Assembly (NCBI RefSeq): GCF_000297115.1 | Contig: NZ_CAKP01000100.1 | Span: 1 to 35,627 of the forward strand | DNA: 35,627 nucleotides | Direction of reading: 5' to 3' | From: Caloramator australicus RC3 | Lineage (GTDB): Bacteria; Bacillota; Clostridia; Clostridiales; Caloramatoraceae | Shown here: positions 1 through 9,300 of the stretch, piece after piece | Layout of the letters: each line of letters starts with the position of its first letter | Position numbering within the stretch: the stretch's first letter is position 1 | Made by a program: the position numbers and the translations under genes | Notes under the pieces: generated by a model | What the model saw: only the letters and a program-made list of their open reading frames with translations | Told to the model about the DNA's origin: nothing | Databases searched by the model: none

Positions 1-405
1 CTTGCAATAGCACTTGGATACAAAGCTGTTGAAATGGGATACAAGGTAAGTTTCACAACGATGGACAGGCTAATGTATCATTTAAAAACACAGGATATAT
101 CAAGGAAAAGCAAAAGTAAAATAAATAGGATATACTCTTCAGACCTTGTCATAATTGATGAAATTGGATATTTACCGATTTCACATGAAGAAGCAAATAT
201 GTTTTTTCAATTAATATCAAATCTACATGAACAAACGTCAATAATTATCACATCTAATAAAGGGTTTGAAGAGTGGAGTGAGCTTTTGCAGGATGTAGCA
301 TTAACCACAGCTATATTGGACAGGCTAACCTACCGATGTGAGATTTTTAATATGACAGGCAAAAGCTACAGGTTGGAAAACAGGAAGTCGCTATTTAATG
401 ATTAG
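1..405 (+). CDS. IstB-like ATP-binding protein, 3' part (5' end outside window)
   Basis: The frame is open from base 1, so the gene begins before the window; the ATG at 34 is internal. The visible 134 residues match the C-terminal half of IstB/DnaC-type AAA+ ATPases, which assist the IS21-family transposase IstA. The Walker B stretch reads [11 protein letters not shown], followed by a sensor-1-like [12 protein letters not shown] and the terminal [20 protein letters not shown] typical of IstB. The Walker A part would lie upstream. A DnaC-like helicase loader is the alternative, but the DEIGYLP and NKGFEEW wording favours IstB. No istA is visible because it would be upstream. The stop is TAG at 403-405, followed by a hairpin. 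Confidence 0.85.
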   Translation, partial: LAIALGYKAVEMGYKVSFTTMDRLMYHLKTQDISRKSKSKINRIYSSDLVIIDEIGYLPISHEEANMFFQLISNLHEQTSIIITSNKGFEEWSELLQDVALTTAILDRLTYRCEIFNMTGKSYRLENRKSLFND

Positions 406-407
406 AT

Positions 408-445
408 GGAAAAATTTCGGGATAAAAAATTTCCGAAATTTCTCC
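408..445 (+). terminator. Hairpin just after istB-like gene
   Basis: A 13-base arm at 408-420 (GGAAAAATTTCGG) pairs with 433-445 (CCGAAATTTCTCC) with one mismatch around a 12-base A/T-rich loop, starting two bases after the stop codon. There is no clean U-tract, so it may act as a weak terminator or belong to the end of the insertion sequence. The remaining bases up to 636 hold no gene I can support. Confidence 0.4.
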
Positions 446-636
446 AAAAGTACTTGCCGATTACAATAGTCCGGCTTTTGGAATATGCTCTAGCATTTTT
501 TATACAACCTTTATATTAAAAGAGCATAATATTAATAATGCTGGGATATGGAATTAAAATTTTGTTTTTCTTGAAGTGATTTCTTTTATATATTATAATT
601 ATTTATAAATAATAATTTTCTAAAGAGGTGTTTTAT

Positions 637-870
637 ATGGAGTCTTATAATGAGTTGATAGTGTATTTAGAAAAAGGGGATAAAAAATCTGCAGTTAATT
701 TGCATTAAAGCTATTGGGTTAAGGCAAAATTGATATTCTTAAGCTTTATAAAGATATATTATCTCCAAGTTTAAACAATATGTTTTGCGGTGTAGATGAA
801 AAGAAAGTATACATATGAATGGATCACGTTAGAAGTTCAATTGTAAGAACAATAATAGATTGTATACCCC
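637..870 (+). pseudogene. Remnant of a cobalamin (B12)-binding-type protein, N-terminal part
   Basis: A good ribosome site (AAAGAGGTG, 622-630) precedes ATG 637. The first 23 residues (MESYNELIVYLEKGDKKSAV...) end at TAA 706. After frameshifts the same protein continues as GKIDILKLYKDILSPSLNN, then MFCGVDEKKVYI, an in-frame TGA where the family has Trp, and MDHVRSSIVRTIIDC. This matches the helical cap region of B12-binding-domain proteins from clostridia, which have an EHVRSSIVRTIIE-like motif. The Rossmann B12-binding half is missing. At least two frameshifts plus a nonsense codon make it non-functional. The family assignment is from recognised motifs and was not searched. Confidence 0.6.
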
Positions 871-945
871 AGAAGAATAGCAGAAAAGGCTGATAGAATA
901 GTTGAAATTAAGGATGGAAGGGTATATATGGATATATTAAGATAA
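871..945 (+). pseudogene. C-terminal tail of an ABC transporter ATPase (gene remnant)
   Basis: Read from 871, the frame gives RRIAEKADRIVEIKDGRV followed by YMDILR and TAA at 943-945. The ADRIVEIKDGR wording is typical of the last strand of ABC ATPases of the MacB/LolD export type, just after the switch-His region. Nothing upstream encodes Walker A, signature or Walker B motifs. The fragment abuts the B12-binding remnant directly, so a deletion joined two unrelated genes. It is too short for a firm family call. Confidence 0.5.
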
Positions 946-992
946 ATTTGTATTTATATATTCAATGCTTTATTATAACATAGTGGGGTGAT

Positions 993-1796
993 ATGATGAA
1001 TTTTGATAGATTTAATCCAGTAATATTAGCATTATTTGGAACACTTTTTACTTGGTTTTTAACAGCGTTGGGGTCTGGGATGGTTTTTATATTTAAAGAA
1101 CTTAATAGAAAAGTATTAGATGGGATGCTTGGATTTGCAGCTGGTGTTATGATTGCAGCAAGCTTTTGGTCTCTTTTAAATCCGTCAATAGAAATGGCTG
1201 AGAATATGGGAATTATTTCTTGGGTTCCTGCAGTTGTAGGATTTTTATTGGGTGGTTTCTTTTTAAGAGCAGTGGATATGTTTATGCCACATCTACATAT
1301 GTTCTCGGATGAAGCAGAGGGTATAAAGACAAGTTTAAAAAGAAGCATACTTCTTGTTCTTGCTATAACGTTACACAATATACCAGAAGGGCTTGCGGTT
1401 GGAGTTGCATTTGGTGCTTTAAATAGTGGAGATACATCAGCTAATTTGGCAGGGGCGATTGCCCTTGCAATAGGAATTGGGCTTCAAAACTTTCCAGAGG
1501 GGGCAGCAGTTTCGATTCCACTTAGAAGAGAAGGACTATCAAGATTTAAAAGTTTTATGTATGGTCAGATATCAGGAGCAGTAGAGCCAATTGCAGCTGT
1601 GATTGGTGCATCTTTAGTTGTTTACATGAAGGGCATATTACCCTATGCTCTATCATTTGCAGCAGGTGCTATGATCTTTGTAGTTGTTGAGGAACTTATT
1701 CCAGAATCACAGGCAGGGGAACATACGCATATAGCTACATTAGGGACTATGATAGGATTTGCTGTTATGATGTTATTAGATGTGGCACTAGGATAG
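993..1796 (+). CDS. ZIP-family divalent metal transporter
   Basis: Integral membrane protein of 267 residues with about eight hydrophobic helices, the usual size for bacterial ZIP (ZupT/GufA-like) carriers that import Zn2+, Fe2+ or Mn2+. The two metal-site helices are clear: HNIPEGLAVG (H128, N129, P131, E132) and, about 35 residues on, QNFPEGAAVS (N166, P168, E169). A loop with MPHLHMF (H100, H102) sits before the first. Two adjacent ATG codons compete (993 and 996). GGGGTGAT at 985-992 favours 996 by spacing, but the difference is one residue. It is an intact single gene between decayed sequences. The exact metal cannot be read from the sequence. Confidence 0.9.
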   Translation: MMNFDRFNPVILALFGTLFTWFLTALGSGMVFIFKELNRKVLDGMLGFAAGVMIAASFWSLLNPSIEMAENMGIISWVPAVVGFLLGGFFLRAVDMFMPHLHMFSDEAEGIKTSLKRSILLVLAITLHNIPEGLAVGVAFGALNSGDTSANLAGAIALAIGIGLQNFPEGAAVSIPLRREGLSRFKSFMYGQISGAVEPIAAVIGASLVVYMKGILPYALSFAAGAMIFVVVEELIPESQAGEHTHIATLGTMIGFAVMMLLDVALG

Positions 1797-1800
1797 AGTG

Positions 1801-1911
1801 TTATTTTAGAATAAAAGGGCTTTTCCACACATTTTCTTCTCCACCCCAAGCATCATATGTTTCACAAACTTTATGTTCAGGACCAGAAAGTAACCTGTGA
1901 TAAATAATATT
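1801..1911 (-). pseudogene. Remnant of a thiol peroxidase (Bcp/PrxQ-type peroxiredoxin)
   Basis: The complement reads YHRLLSGPEHKVCETYDAWG, then GEENVWKSPFILK and a TAA at 1801-1803. This closely resembles the central segment of bacterioferritin-comigratory proteins (usual wording LLSDPEHKVCELYGVWGEKN), the region after the peroxidatic cysteine. The N-terminal catalytic part is absent; a stop in frame lies at about 1915. The C-terminal half is also cut short. It is therefore a gene scrap about 36 codons long. Confidence 0.5.
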
Positions 1912-1939
1912 AATTTACTGAATTTTTTTTATTTAAGTA

Positions 1940-1969
1940 TTGACCAAGAATAAATAAGTTTGCTATAAT
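1940..1969 (+). promoter_or_regulatory. Promoter of the lacI-type regulator
   Basis: TTGACC at 1940-1945 and TATAAT at 1964-1969 are separated by 18 bases, with an extended -10 TG at 1961-1962. The predicted transcription start falls at the edge of the palindrome at 1979-1998, which suits autorepression. Confidence 0.75.
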
Positions 1970-1978
1970 AAAAATGTA

Positions 1979-1998
1979 TTACGAAATGGGTTTCGTAA
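1979..1998. promoter_or_regulatory. LacI-type operator upstream of regulator gene
   Basis: Perfect 8-base arms TTACGAAA and TTTCGTAA flank TGGG. The half site CGAAA/TTTCG recurs in the palindrome at 3046-3061 before the transport operon, so both are probably bound by the regulator encoded at 2022-3029. It lies just downstream of the promoter -10 box, a repressing position. Confidence 0.7.
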
Positions 1999-2021
1999 AA
2001 TATTAAAAGAGGTGCATAGAT

Positions 2022-3029
2022 TTGACAACTATATACGATATATCTAAAGCAACAGGATTTTCACCTACAACTGTATCAAAAGCATTAAATAATTACCCAG
2101 ACGTAAGCGAGAAAACTAAACAAATAATTTTAAAAAAGGCCAGTGAAATGGGGTATATTCCTAATTCTCATGCAAGGATTTTAACTACGAAAAAATCATG
2201 GACAATAGGAATATTATTTGATGAAAAACTTAATATAGGTATAAAGCATCCATTTTTCAATGCAATTATTGAAAGTTTTAAGAAAAATGTTGAGATGAAA
2301 GGTTATGATCTTTTATTTATATCAAAGGATATAGGTAAAAATCCAATTACCTATTTAGATCATTGTAAAATAAGAGGAGTAGACGGAGTTATAATTATAA
2401 CTTCAGATCCTAAAAATGAACAAATTCAGGAGATCATAAATAGCGATTTCCCTTGTGTATTAGTTGATAATGAAAGCGATGTTGCTAGCAGCGTTTACTC
2501 AGATAACCTTCGAGGATGTTATTTAGCTGTTGAATACCTTTATTCTTTAGGACATAGAAAAATAGCACATATATATGGTAGTCAAGAAACTTTTGCAGGT
2601 AAGATAAGATATGAAGGATTTATAAATGCCTTGGAAAAGTTGAATCTAGAGAAAATTGATGAATATTTGGTGGATGGTGGATATTTTTCATTTGACGGTG
2701 GTTATAGAGCTATGAAAAAAATTTTAGAAATAGATGATAGACCTACAGCAGTTTTTGTATCAGGTGATCTTATGGCCTTTGGAGCAATTAATGCTGCTAA
2801 AGAAGAAGGTTTAAGAATTCCTGAAGATATATCTATTATTGGATATGATGATTTAGAAATGTGTAGGTATTTTACACCAAGACTTACTACCATAAGACAA
2901 AATACCGAATTAATAGGTGAACAAGCAGCGAATATATTAATAGATGCAATTGATAAAAAAATCGCACGAACTTCTGTTATTGTTCCTGTAGAACTGATAA
3001 TTAGAGATTCTTGCAAATCCTTAATTTAG
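2022..3029 (+). CDS. LacI-family sugar-responsive transcriptional regulator
   Basis: A 335-residue protein of standard LacI/GalR length. Residues 1-55 hold the DNA-binding domain: TTIYDISKATGFSPTTVSKA is the helix-turn-helix, followed by the hinge-proximal MGYIPNSHARILTTKKS. The rest is a periplasmic-binding-protein-like effector domain, with DGVIIITSDPKNEQ, HRKIAHIYG and PTAVFVSGDLMAFGA, ending in the LTTIRQNTELIGEQAA segment. The start is TTG 2022, supported by AAAGAGGTG at 2006-2014. It precedes the binding-protein-dependent transport and glycosidase genes and has matching palindromes on both sides, so it very likely represses the cluster until a beta-glucan-derived sugar binds. The inducer is not known. 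Confidence 0.92.
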   Translation: MTTIYDISKATGFSPTTVSKALNNYPDVSEKTKQIILKKASEMGYIPNSHARILTTKKSWTIGILFDEKLNIGIKHPFFNAIIESFKKNVEMKGYDLLFISKDIGKNPITYLDHCKIRGVDGVIIITSDPKNEQIQEIINSDFPCVLVDNESDVASSVYSDNLRGCYLAVEYLYSLGHRKIAHIYGSQETFAGKIRYEGFINALEKLNLEKIDEYLVDGGYFSFDGGYRAMKKILEIDDRPTAVFVSGDLMAFGAINAAKEEGLRIPEDISIIGYDDLEMCRYFTPRLTTIRQNTELIGEQAANILIDAIDKKIARTSVIVPVELIIRDSCKSLI

Positions 3030-3045
3030 TTAATTTTACTCAAAT

Positions 3046-3061
3046 TCGAAACCGGTTTCGA
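3046..3061. promoter_or_regulatory. LacI-type operator of the transport/glycosidase operon
   Basis: Perfect 16-base palindrome TCGAAACCGGTTTCGA centred on CpG, containing the classic LacI-family core AAACCGGTTT. It lies 61 bases before the binding-protein start. I cannot place the -35/-10 boxes with confidence; the T-rich and TATATTTAAAT-like stretches on either side suggest the operator overlaps the promoter. Confidence 0.8.
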
Positions 3062-3121
3062 TTATATTTAAATAATGATGTCCATAATTTTTAATAAACC
3101 TAAGAAGAGGGGGTATATTAA

Positions 3122-4468
3122 GTGAAAAAATTACTAAGTGCTGTTTTATCAATGATCCTAATAACAACATTATTTGTTGGATGTGGATCAAAAACTAACA
3201 AGAATGCAAAGGAATTGGAAATTAATAAGGACAAAGTTTTAAGGGTATGGTCATTTACAGATGAATTAAAGAAACCCTTAGAGTATTTTGAAAAGAAATA
3301 CGGAATAAAAACAGAACTTACAATTATTCCGACTGAAAATTATGCATCTAAAATACAGCCAGTTTTAGAAAGCGGAGTAGGAGCTCCTGATGTATTTACA
3401 GCCGAAATAGCATGGGTAAAGCAATGGATTGACTTGCCATATTGGGAGAATCTATCAGAAGATCCATATAATGCAGATGAGTGGGAAAAGGATTATGTTC
3501 CATATGTATTTAATCTTGGAAAGGACAGCAATGGTAATGTAAAGGCATTATCATGGCAGGCAACACCAGGAGGATTCATTTATAAAAGATGGATTGCAAG
3601 AAAAGTATGGGGAAACGATGATCCTGCATTTGTTGGAGAAAAGTTATCATCAATGGAAAATTTCTTTAAAGCAGCTGAAGAACTAAAGAAGGCAGGTTAT
3701 AAGATAGTGCCAGATGAAGGTGCAATTCGTTGGTTTGCTAAGGGTTCAGATCCAAAACCATGGGTAAATGAAAAAAATGAGTTGCAATTAACACAAGCAC
3801 AGATAGATTTCATGGATTATCAAAAGAAGTTACGTGAAAATGAATATACTGCAATGGCTCCAGAATGGTCACCAGCATGGTTTGCATCAATGCAAGGACC
3901 TGTTCCTTTTAATGCTGGTTGGGATAAATTAGATAAAGTAAAATCAGACAAAAAAGTTGAAGTGTTTGGATATGTTATGCCTACTTGGGGATTACATTAT
4001 GTTATTAAACCAAATGCGAAGGATACAGCAGGCGATTGGGGTTTAACTTCGGGACCATCACCATATTTTTGGGGAGGAACATGGATAGGAGTATATTCAG
4101 GATCAGATAATAAAGGTGCAGCATGGGAATTCGTTAAAATGATGACTCATGATGAAGAGTTTTTAAATTGGTGGTATCAAGAAACAGGAGATTTACTTTC
4201 ATATAAACCTGTTACAGACAAAGTAAAGGATACAGCATCAGATAAATTCTTGAAAGGTCAAAACCATTATCAATTCTTCTTAAAAGAAGCTGAAAAAATC
4301 AATCCTAATATAGTTACTAAATACGACCAAGGTATAGACAATATTTGGGGTAATGTAGTATCAGAATATGTAAATGGTAAGAAGACTAAAGAACAAGCGA
4401 TTAATGAATTTTATAAGCAGGTTAAAAACGCATACCCAGAGATTATAACTCCACTTGATAAGCAATAA
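3122..4468 (+). CDS. ABC transporter sugar-binding lipoprotein (family 1)
   Basis: A 448-residue extracellular solute-binding protein. It starts at GTG 3122 after AAGAAGAGGGGG. The lipoprotein signal is clear: two Lys, a hydrophobic stretch, then LFVGC with Cys21 as the predicted lipidated residue. The mature protein opens with KVLRVWSFTDELKKPLEYFEKK, the usual first strand of MalE/UgpB-like oligosaccharide binders. GAPDVFTAEIAWVKQW and SGPSPYFWGGTWIGVYSG are ligand-cleft-type segments, and the protein is notably Trp-rich, as expected for stacking against glucosyl units. It is followed by two permeases and cytoplasmic glucan enzymes, so a beta-gluco-oligosaccharide is the likely ligand. Linkage specificity cannot be read here. 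Confidence 0.92.
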   Translation: MKKLLSAVLSMILITTLFVGCGSKTNKNAKELEINKDKVLRVWSFTDELKKPLEYFEKKYGIKTELTIIPTENYASKIQPVLESGVGAPDVFTAEIAWVKQWIDLPYWENLSEDPYNADEWEKDYVPYVFNLGKDSNGNVKALSWQATPGGFIYKRWIARKVWGNDDPAFVGEKLSSMENFFKAAEELKKAGYKIVPDEGAIRWFAKGSDPKPWVNEKNELQLTQAQIDFMDYQKKLRENEYTAMAPEWSPAWFASMQGPVPFNAGWDKLDKVKSDKKVEVFGYVMPTWGLHYVIKPNAKDTAGDWGLTSGPSPYFWGGTWIGVYSGSDNKGAAWEFVKMMTHDEEFLNWWYQETGDLLSYKPVTDKVKDTASDKFLKGQNHYQFFLKEAEKINPNIVTKYDQGIDNIWGNVVSEYVNGKKTKEQAINEFYKQVKNAYPEIITPLDKQ

Positions 4469-4482
4469 TAATAAAAAAACAC

Positions 4483-4521
4483 AAGTATAATAGGTGGACA
4501 AAAGTTCACCTATTATACTTA
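4483..4521 (+). promoter_or_regulatory. Strong intergenic hairpin between binding protein and permease genes
   Basis: A perfect 14-base stem (AAGTATAATAGGTG at 4483-4496 with CACCTATTATACTT at 4508-4521) can extend by three pairs (one G-U) to leave a five-A loop. There is only a weak following T-run (TATATTTTAAAA). Such stems after binding-protein genes usually protect upstream mRNA or cause partial termination, giving more binding protein than permease. Confidence 0.7.
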
Positions 4522-4547
4522 TATTTTAAAAGGAAAGAGGGTGCACT

Positions 4548-5441
4548 ATGAATTCTAGAAATAAATACGGCTATTTATTTATATCTCCATTTTTTATAGT
4601 ATTTAGTATATTTGGTATTTATCCTATATTTCTTTCTTTATATATGAGCTTTACAGATTATAAAGGAATTGGCTCGCCCTTTAAAGCAAACTGGGTAGGA
4701 TTACAACAATATCTAAGATTAGCAAGTGATAAATACTTTTTGCAAGCATTCGTAAATACATGGAAAATATGGGGAGTAAATATTATATTGCAATTATCCT
4801 TAGCGTTGATATTAGCTATTCTATTTTCAGATATAAGACTAAAGCTTAAGGGTTTAAGTCTATTCCGTGCGATTTTTTATTTACCTAATTTGATGACAGT
4901 TTCTTCTGTTGCATTATTGTTCTTATATATTTTAGATTGGCAACATGGAGCTCTTAATGGCCTTTTACTTAAATATGGATTTATCTCAAAACCTGTTAAT
5001 TGGCTTGGAGAACCAATTACAGCACAATTATCTGTTTCGCTAATACAGACATGGTTATGGTTTGGACATACATTTATTATTATTTTTGCAGGAATCCAGG
5101 GTATTTCAAAAGATTATTTTGAAGCAGCTATGATAGATGGGGCCAATAGATGGCAAACATTTTTTAAAGTAACACTGCCATTGCTAAAACCAATTATGAT
5201 TTATGTAGTTATTACATCTTTAATCGGTGGATTACAATTATTTGAAATACCATTTTTAATATCACAAAATGGTCTTGGAGGACCAGAGGGTTCCTTAGTT
5301 ACGATGGTATTATACTTGTATAATCAAGCATTTAAGTATCATAATTTTGGCTATGCATCAGCAGTAGCTTATGGTTTGTTTTTAATAATATTGATATTTT
5401 CTATGATCGTTTTCAAAGGCATGTTTAAGGAAGAGGTTTAA
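4548..5441 (+). CDS. ABC sugar transporter permease (MalF/UgpA-like)
   Basis: A 297-residue membrane protein with six hydrophobic helices, starting at ATG 4548 after GGAAAGAGGGTG. The first helix (GYLFISPFFIVFSIFGIYPI) is typical of the MalF-like subunit of carbohydrate uptake CUT1 systems. The cytoplasmic EAA loop, which docks on the ATPase, reads YFEAAMIDGANRWQTFFKVT followed by LPLLKP. It should pair with the next permease to form the channel, fed by the lipoprotein upstream. No cognate ATPase gene lies in the cluster; CUT1 systems in Firmicutes often share one MsmK/MalK-type ATPase encoded elsewhere. Confidence 0.92.
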   Translation: MNSRNKYGYLFISPFFIVFSIFGIYPIFLSLYMSFTDYKGIGSPFKANWVGLQQYLRLASDKYFLQAFVNTWKIWGVNIILQLSLALILAILFSDIRLKLKGLSLFRAIFYLPNLMTVSSVALLFLYILDWQHGALNGLLLKYGFISKPVNWLGEPITAQLSVSLIQTWLWFGHTFIIIFAGIQGISKDYFEAAMIDGANRWQTFFKVTLPLLKPIMIYVVITSLIGGLQLFEIPFLISQNGLGGPEGSLVTMVLYLYNQAFKYHNFGYASAVAYGLFLIILIFSMIVFKGMFKEEV

Positions 5442-5454
5442 GGGGGTGTGATTT

Positions 5455-6306
5455 TTGGATAAAAGAAACATTATTAAATGGCTTATATATGCTGCGTTAA
5501 CTTTGCTGGCAGCCGCTTGCTTGTTACCCTTTGCTATGATGATAATAAATTCTACACGTTCTAATACTGAAATAGTAAGAGGCTTTACGCTAATTCCAGG
5601 AAAGAGCTTGATAGAAAACTATAAAAATATGATGTATCATATGGATGTTAGCGACGGAATATTTAAAGGAATTTGGCTTGGTTATAAGAATAGCTTTATT
5701 ATTGCTTCATCTGTAACGATATTAAGTGCATATTTTTCAGCTTTAACAGCCTATGGATTTTACGCATATGAATTTAAAGGGAAAAAACTATTATTTATAA
5801 TTATTTTAATAATGATGATGATACCAAGTCAATTAAGCTTACTAGGCTTTTTCGAGCTAAATAAAGCTTTAAAAACATTAGATAGCTATATACCACTAAT
5901 AGTTCCCTCAATAGCGACGCCCTTTACTGTGTTTTTTATGCGTCAATATTTAATCTCATCAATGCATCCTGCGGTAATCGAAGCGGCCAGAATAGATGGT
6001 GCAGGTGAATTATCAATTTTCCATAAAATTATTTTACCAATGATGCTGCCAGCGATTGCAACAATGTCAATATTTACTTTTATTGGAGCGTGGAATAGTT
6101 ATATAGTCCCATTAGTTGTAATATTTTCACCTGAAAAATATCCGTTGCCTGTTTTGATGGGATATCTTAAGGGAGGAAAAGTTGCTGAAAATTTAGGTTC
6201 AATGTATTTGGCAATTTCTATGTCAGTTGCGCCTATTATTATAGCATTTATGTTCTTATCTAAATATATTATTAGCAGCATTTCGGCAGGATCAGTAAAA
6301 GAATAA
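5455..6306 (+). CDS. ABC sugar transporter permease (MalG/UgpE-like)
   Basis: A 283-residue membrane protein with about six helices, the MalG-type partner of the preceding permease. The start is TTG 5455 preceded by AGGGGGTG, 13 bases after the previous stop, so the two are translated together. The EAA motif reads VIEAARIDGAGELSIFHKII followed by LPMMLP. The region FVNS-like N-terminus with NSTRSNTEIVRGFTLIPGKS is the usual periplasmic loop of this subunit. It ends 34 bases before the phosphorylase gene. Function follows from the pair and the operon; nothing is odd in the sequence. Confidence 0.92.
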   Translation: MDKRNIIKWLIYAALTLLAAACLLPFAMMIINSTRSNTEIVRGFTLIPGKSLIENYKNMMYHMDVSDGIFKGIWLGYKNSFIIASSVTILSAYFSALTAYGFYAYEFKGKKLLFIIILIMMMIPSQLSLLGFFELNKALKTLDSYIPLIVPSIATPFTVFFMRQYLISSMHPAVIEAARIDGAGELSIFHKIILPMMLPAIATMSIFTFIGAWNSYIVPLVVIFSPEKYPLPVLMGYLKGGKVAENLGSMYLAISMSVAPIIIAFMFLSKYIISSISAGSVKE

Positions 6307-6340
6307 AGATTATGACTGGGAGCGTTAAGGGAGGATAAAT

Positions 6341-9300
6341 ATGAGTAAGTTTTACTTTGATGAAAAAAATAGATTTGTTATAGAAAATTTTAATGCATCA
6401 AAGCCTTTTGCAAGTTTCTTACCTGGAATAGCAGGTAAGAAGGGAATTCCAATGTGGATATTTTACGTCAATAGAGGTCAATGTATATCATCCTTTGGAA
6501 TAAAAAACAAAGATAATCCAATAATGGAGTTTTTCCCAGCATATAAATGTTATCAAAATGTTCAAAGCGTAGGATTTAGGACATTTATAAAGTTTACAGA
6601 TGAACAAAATATATATGAACCTTTCTTATATCCAAGAAATAATAAAGTTAATCAAAAAATGTATATAGGAATGAATGAGCTTGAAATAGAAGAAGTAAAC
6701 ACAGAAAATGGATTGCAAATAAATGTTCTTTATTTTATGCTTCCACAAGAAAAGATAGCTGCTCTAGTTAGGAAAGTAACAATTAAAAATATTTCAAACA
6801 ACAAAAAAAGTCTTGAAATCTTGGACGGGATGCCAGTAGTGCTTCCATATGGGATAAGCGATGGTGGATTAAAACAAGTTGGCAATACCCTTAAAGCATG
6901 GATGGAAGTATATAATCATGAAGGCGGAATCCCAATTTTTAGAATGAGATCGTCATCAGAAGATAGTGTTAATGTTACAGAGTTTAAAGAAGGTAATTTT
7001 TACTTGTCATTTAAAAATGTAAAAGGTAAAAAGGATTTAATAAATCCAATTGTTGATATTGACCTTGTTTTTGGAATGAATACATCCCTTAGCTATCCAG
7101 ATGTATTTTATAATTTCCCTTTAAGTGAAATTTTAGATAGAAAGCAAATTACTTCAAACAAAATACCATGTAGTTTTTCAGCAGTAAGTTTGGATGTTAA
7201 TGCAGGGGAAGCTTTGGATATATATACTATTATCGGCCATGCACCGGAGATTTCTGTTTTAGAAAGCTATAAAGAAATATTTATGGATGAAAATTATATT
7301 AATAATAAATATTTAGAAGGTAAAAAAATTGTAGAGAGATTAACAGATGATATATATACAAAAACATCATCGAAGCTATTTGATGAATATTGTAGACAAA
7401 GTTACCTAGACAACATTCTAAGGGGTGGATATCCTTTAATATTAAAAAATGGTGACAAGCCACTTGTTTATTATATGTATTCAAGAAAACATGGCGACTT
7501 AGAAAGAGATTATAATTACTTTTCACTTGAACCAGAATATTATTCAAGCGGAAATGGAAATTACAGAGATATAAATCAAAATAGAAGAAATGATGTTTTC
7601 TTTAATCCAGAAGTAAAAAGTTATAACATAAAAATTTTCATGAATTTAATTCAATCAGATGGTTATAATCCACTAGTTATTAATGGGGTTAAATATAGAA
7701 TTAAAGCTAACAGTTTAGACTTTATCGACGAACTAGCTGAAGATACAGACAAGTTAAAGGAGATTTTATCAAATCCATTTACACCAGGTAGGCTGATTAC
7801 ATTTATAGAACAAAGAAATATAAAACTTAAGGTTTCACAAGAGGAATTCTTAACAAAGATTATGGAAAATGCGGAAGAAGAAATTGATGCAGTTCATGGT
7901 GAAGGATTTTGGACGGATCATTGGACATATAACTTAGACTTGATTGAGAATTATTTAGAGGTTTATCCAGATAAAAAGAGGGATTTGCTATTTAATGAAT
8001 ATGATTATACTTATTTTGATAATAGTAAAGTTGTCTTACCAAGGGAGAAAAGATATGTATTGTCTAACGGTAAAGTAAGACAATATAATTCAATAGTAGA
8101 AGATAAGGACAAAAAGAAACTTATAGAATCAAGAAAAACTTATAAAAATATAATGAGAGCTAACAAAGGCGTAGGAGAGATATATACAACTAATTTAATT
8201 GTGAAGCTATTAAATCTTGCAGCAGTAAAATTTGCTACTATTGATCCTGCTGGAATGGGAATTGAGATGGAGGCAGGAAAACCAGGATGGTATGATGCAT
8301 TAAATGGTCTTCCTGGACTCTTTGGTTCTTCAGTTGCAGAGGCCTTTGAATTGGTTAGACTTTTCAATTTTATATTAGATGTTTTAAAGGAATATCCAGA
8401 TGAAGAAATTAAAATTCCGATTGAAGTTATGCAGCTAATTGAAAACGAAGTTAAGTATGTTCAAAGATATAACGAATCAAATATGGATAATAAAGATTAT
8501 GATTTTTGGTCAATTATGTCTGATTTACGTGAGAAATATAGGGAAGATGTAAAATTTGGGTTTCAAGGCAAAGAAGTATCTGTAAGATCAGCGGAATTGA
8601 TAGATAAGATCAAAGAACTTAAAGATAAATTACAGTTGGGCTTAGATAAAGCTATTATAAATAACGATGGTTTAATGCCTACGTATTTTTATTATGATGT
8701 AGAAGAATACGAGATCATTAAAGGCATTGACAAAGATGTAGACGATGAAAATCAAGAAAAGTATATTAGAGCATTAAAATTTAAACAAAATAAAATGCCA
8801 TTATTTTTGGAAGGGATAGTTAGAGGGTTTAAAATTTACAATGATAAAGACTTCTTAAGAGATGTATATAAAAGAGTAAAAAACAGTGACTTATTTGATA
8901 AAAAATTAAAGATGTATAAAGTTAATGCCTCTTTAAATAAGGAAACTATAGAAATAGGCAGGGCAAGAGCATTTACTCCTGGATGGCTAGAAAATGAATC
9001 AATTTGGCTTCATATGGAATATAAATATATGCTTGAGCTATTAAAAAGTGGTCTTTATAAGGAATACTATGATGACTTTAAAAACGTATTGATACCCTTC
9101 ATGGATGCAAGTGTATATGGCAGAAGCCCACTTGAAAATTCATCCTTTATCGCAAGTAGTGCTAATGTCGACGAGTCAATTCATGGAACGGGATTTGTTG
9201 CAAGATTAAGTGGTGCAACTGCAGAATTTTTGAGTATGTGGAGGTTAATGTTTGTAGGTAAAAAACCATTTAAAATTATAAACGGCAAACTCACTTTGAG

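Noticed and set aside
962-1378. Minus-strand open frame of 138 codons within the ZIP transporter
   Set aside because: It is antisense to the conserved ZIP coding sequence and has no start signals or recognisable protein.
3046-3061. Reading the palindrome as a CcpA cre site
   Set aside because: It lacks the TG...CA ends of cre consensus and matches the regulator's own second palindrome better.
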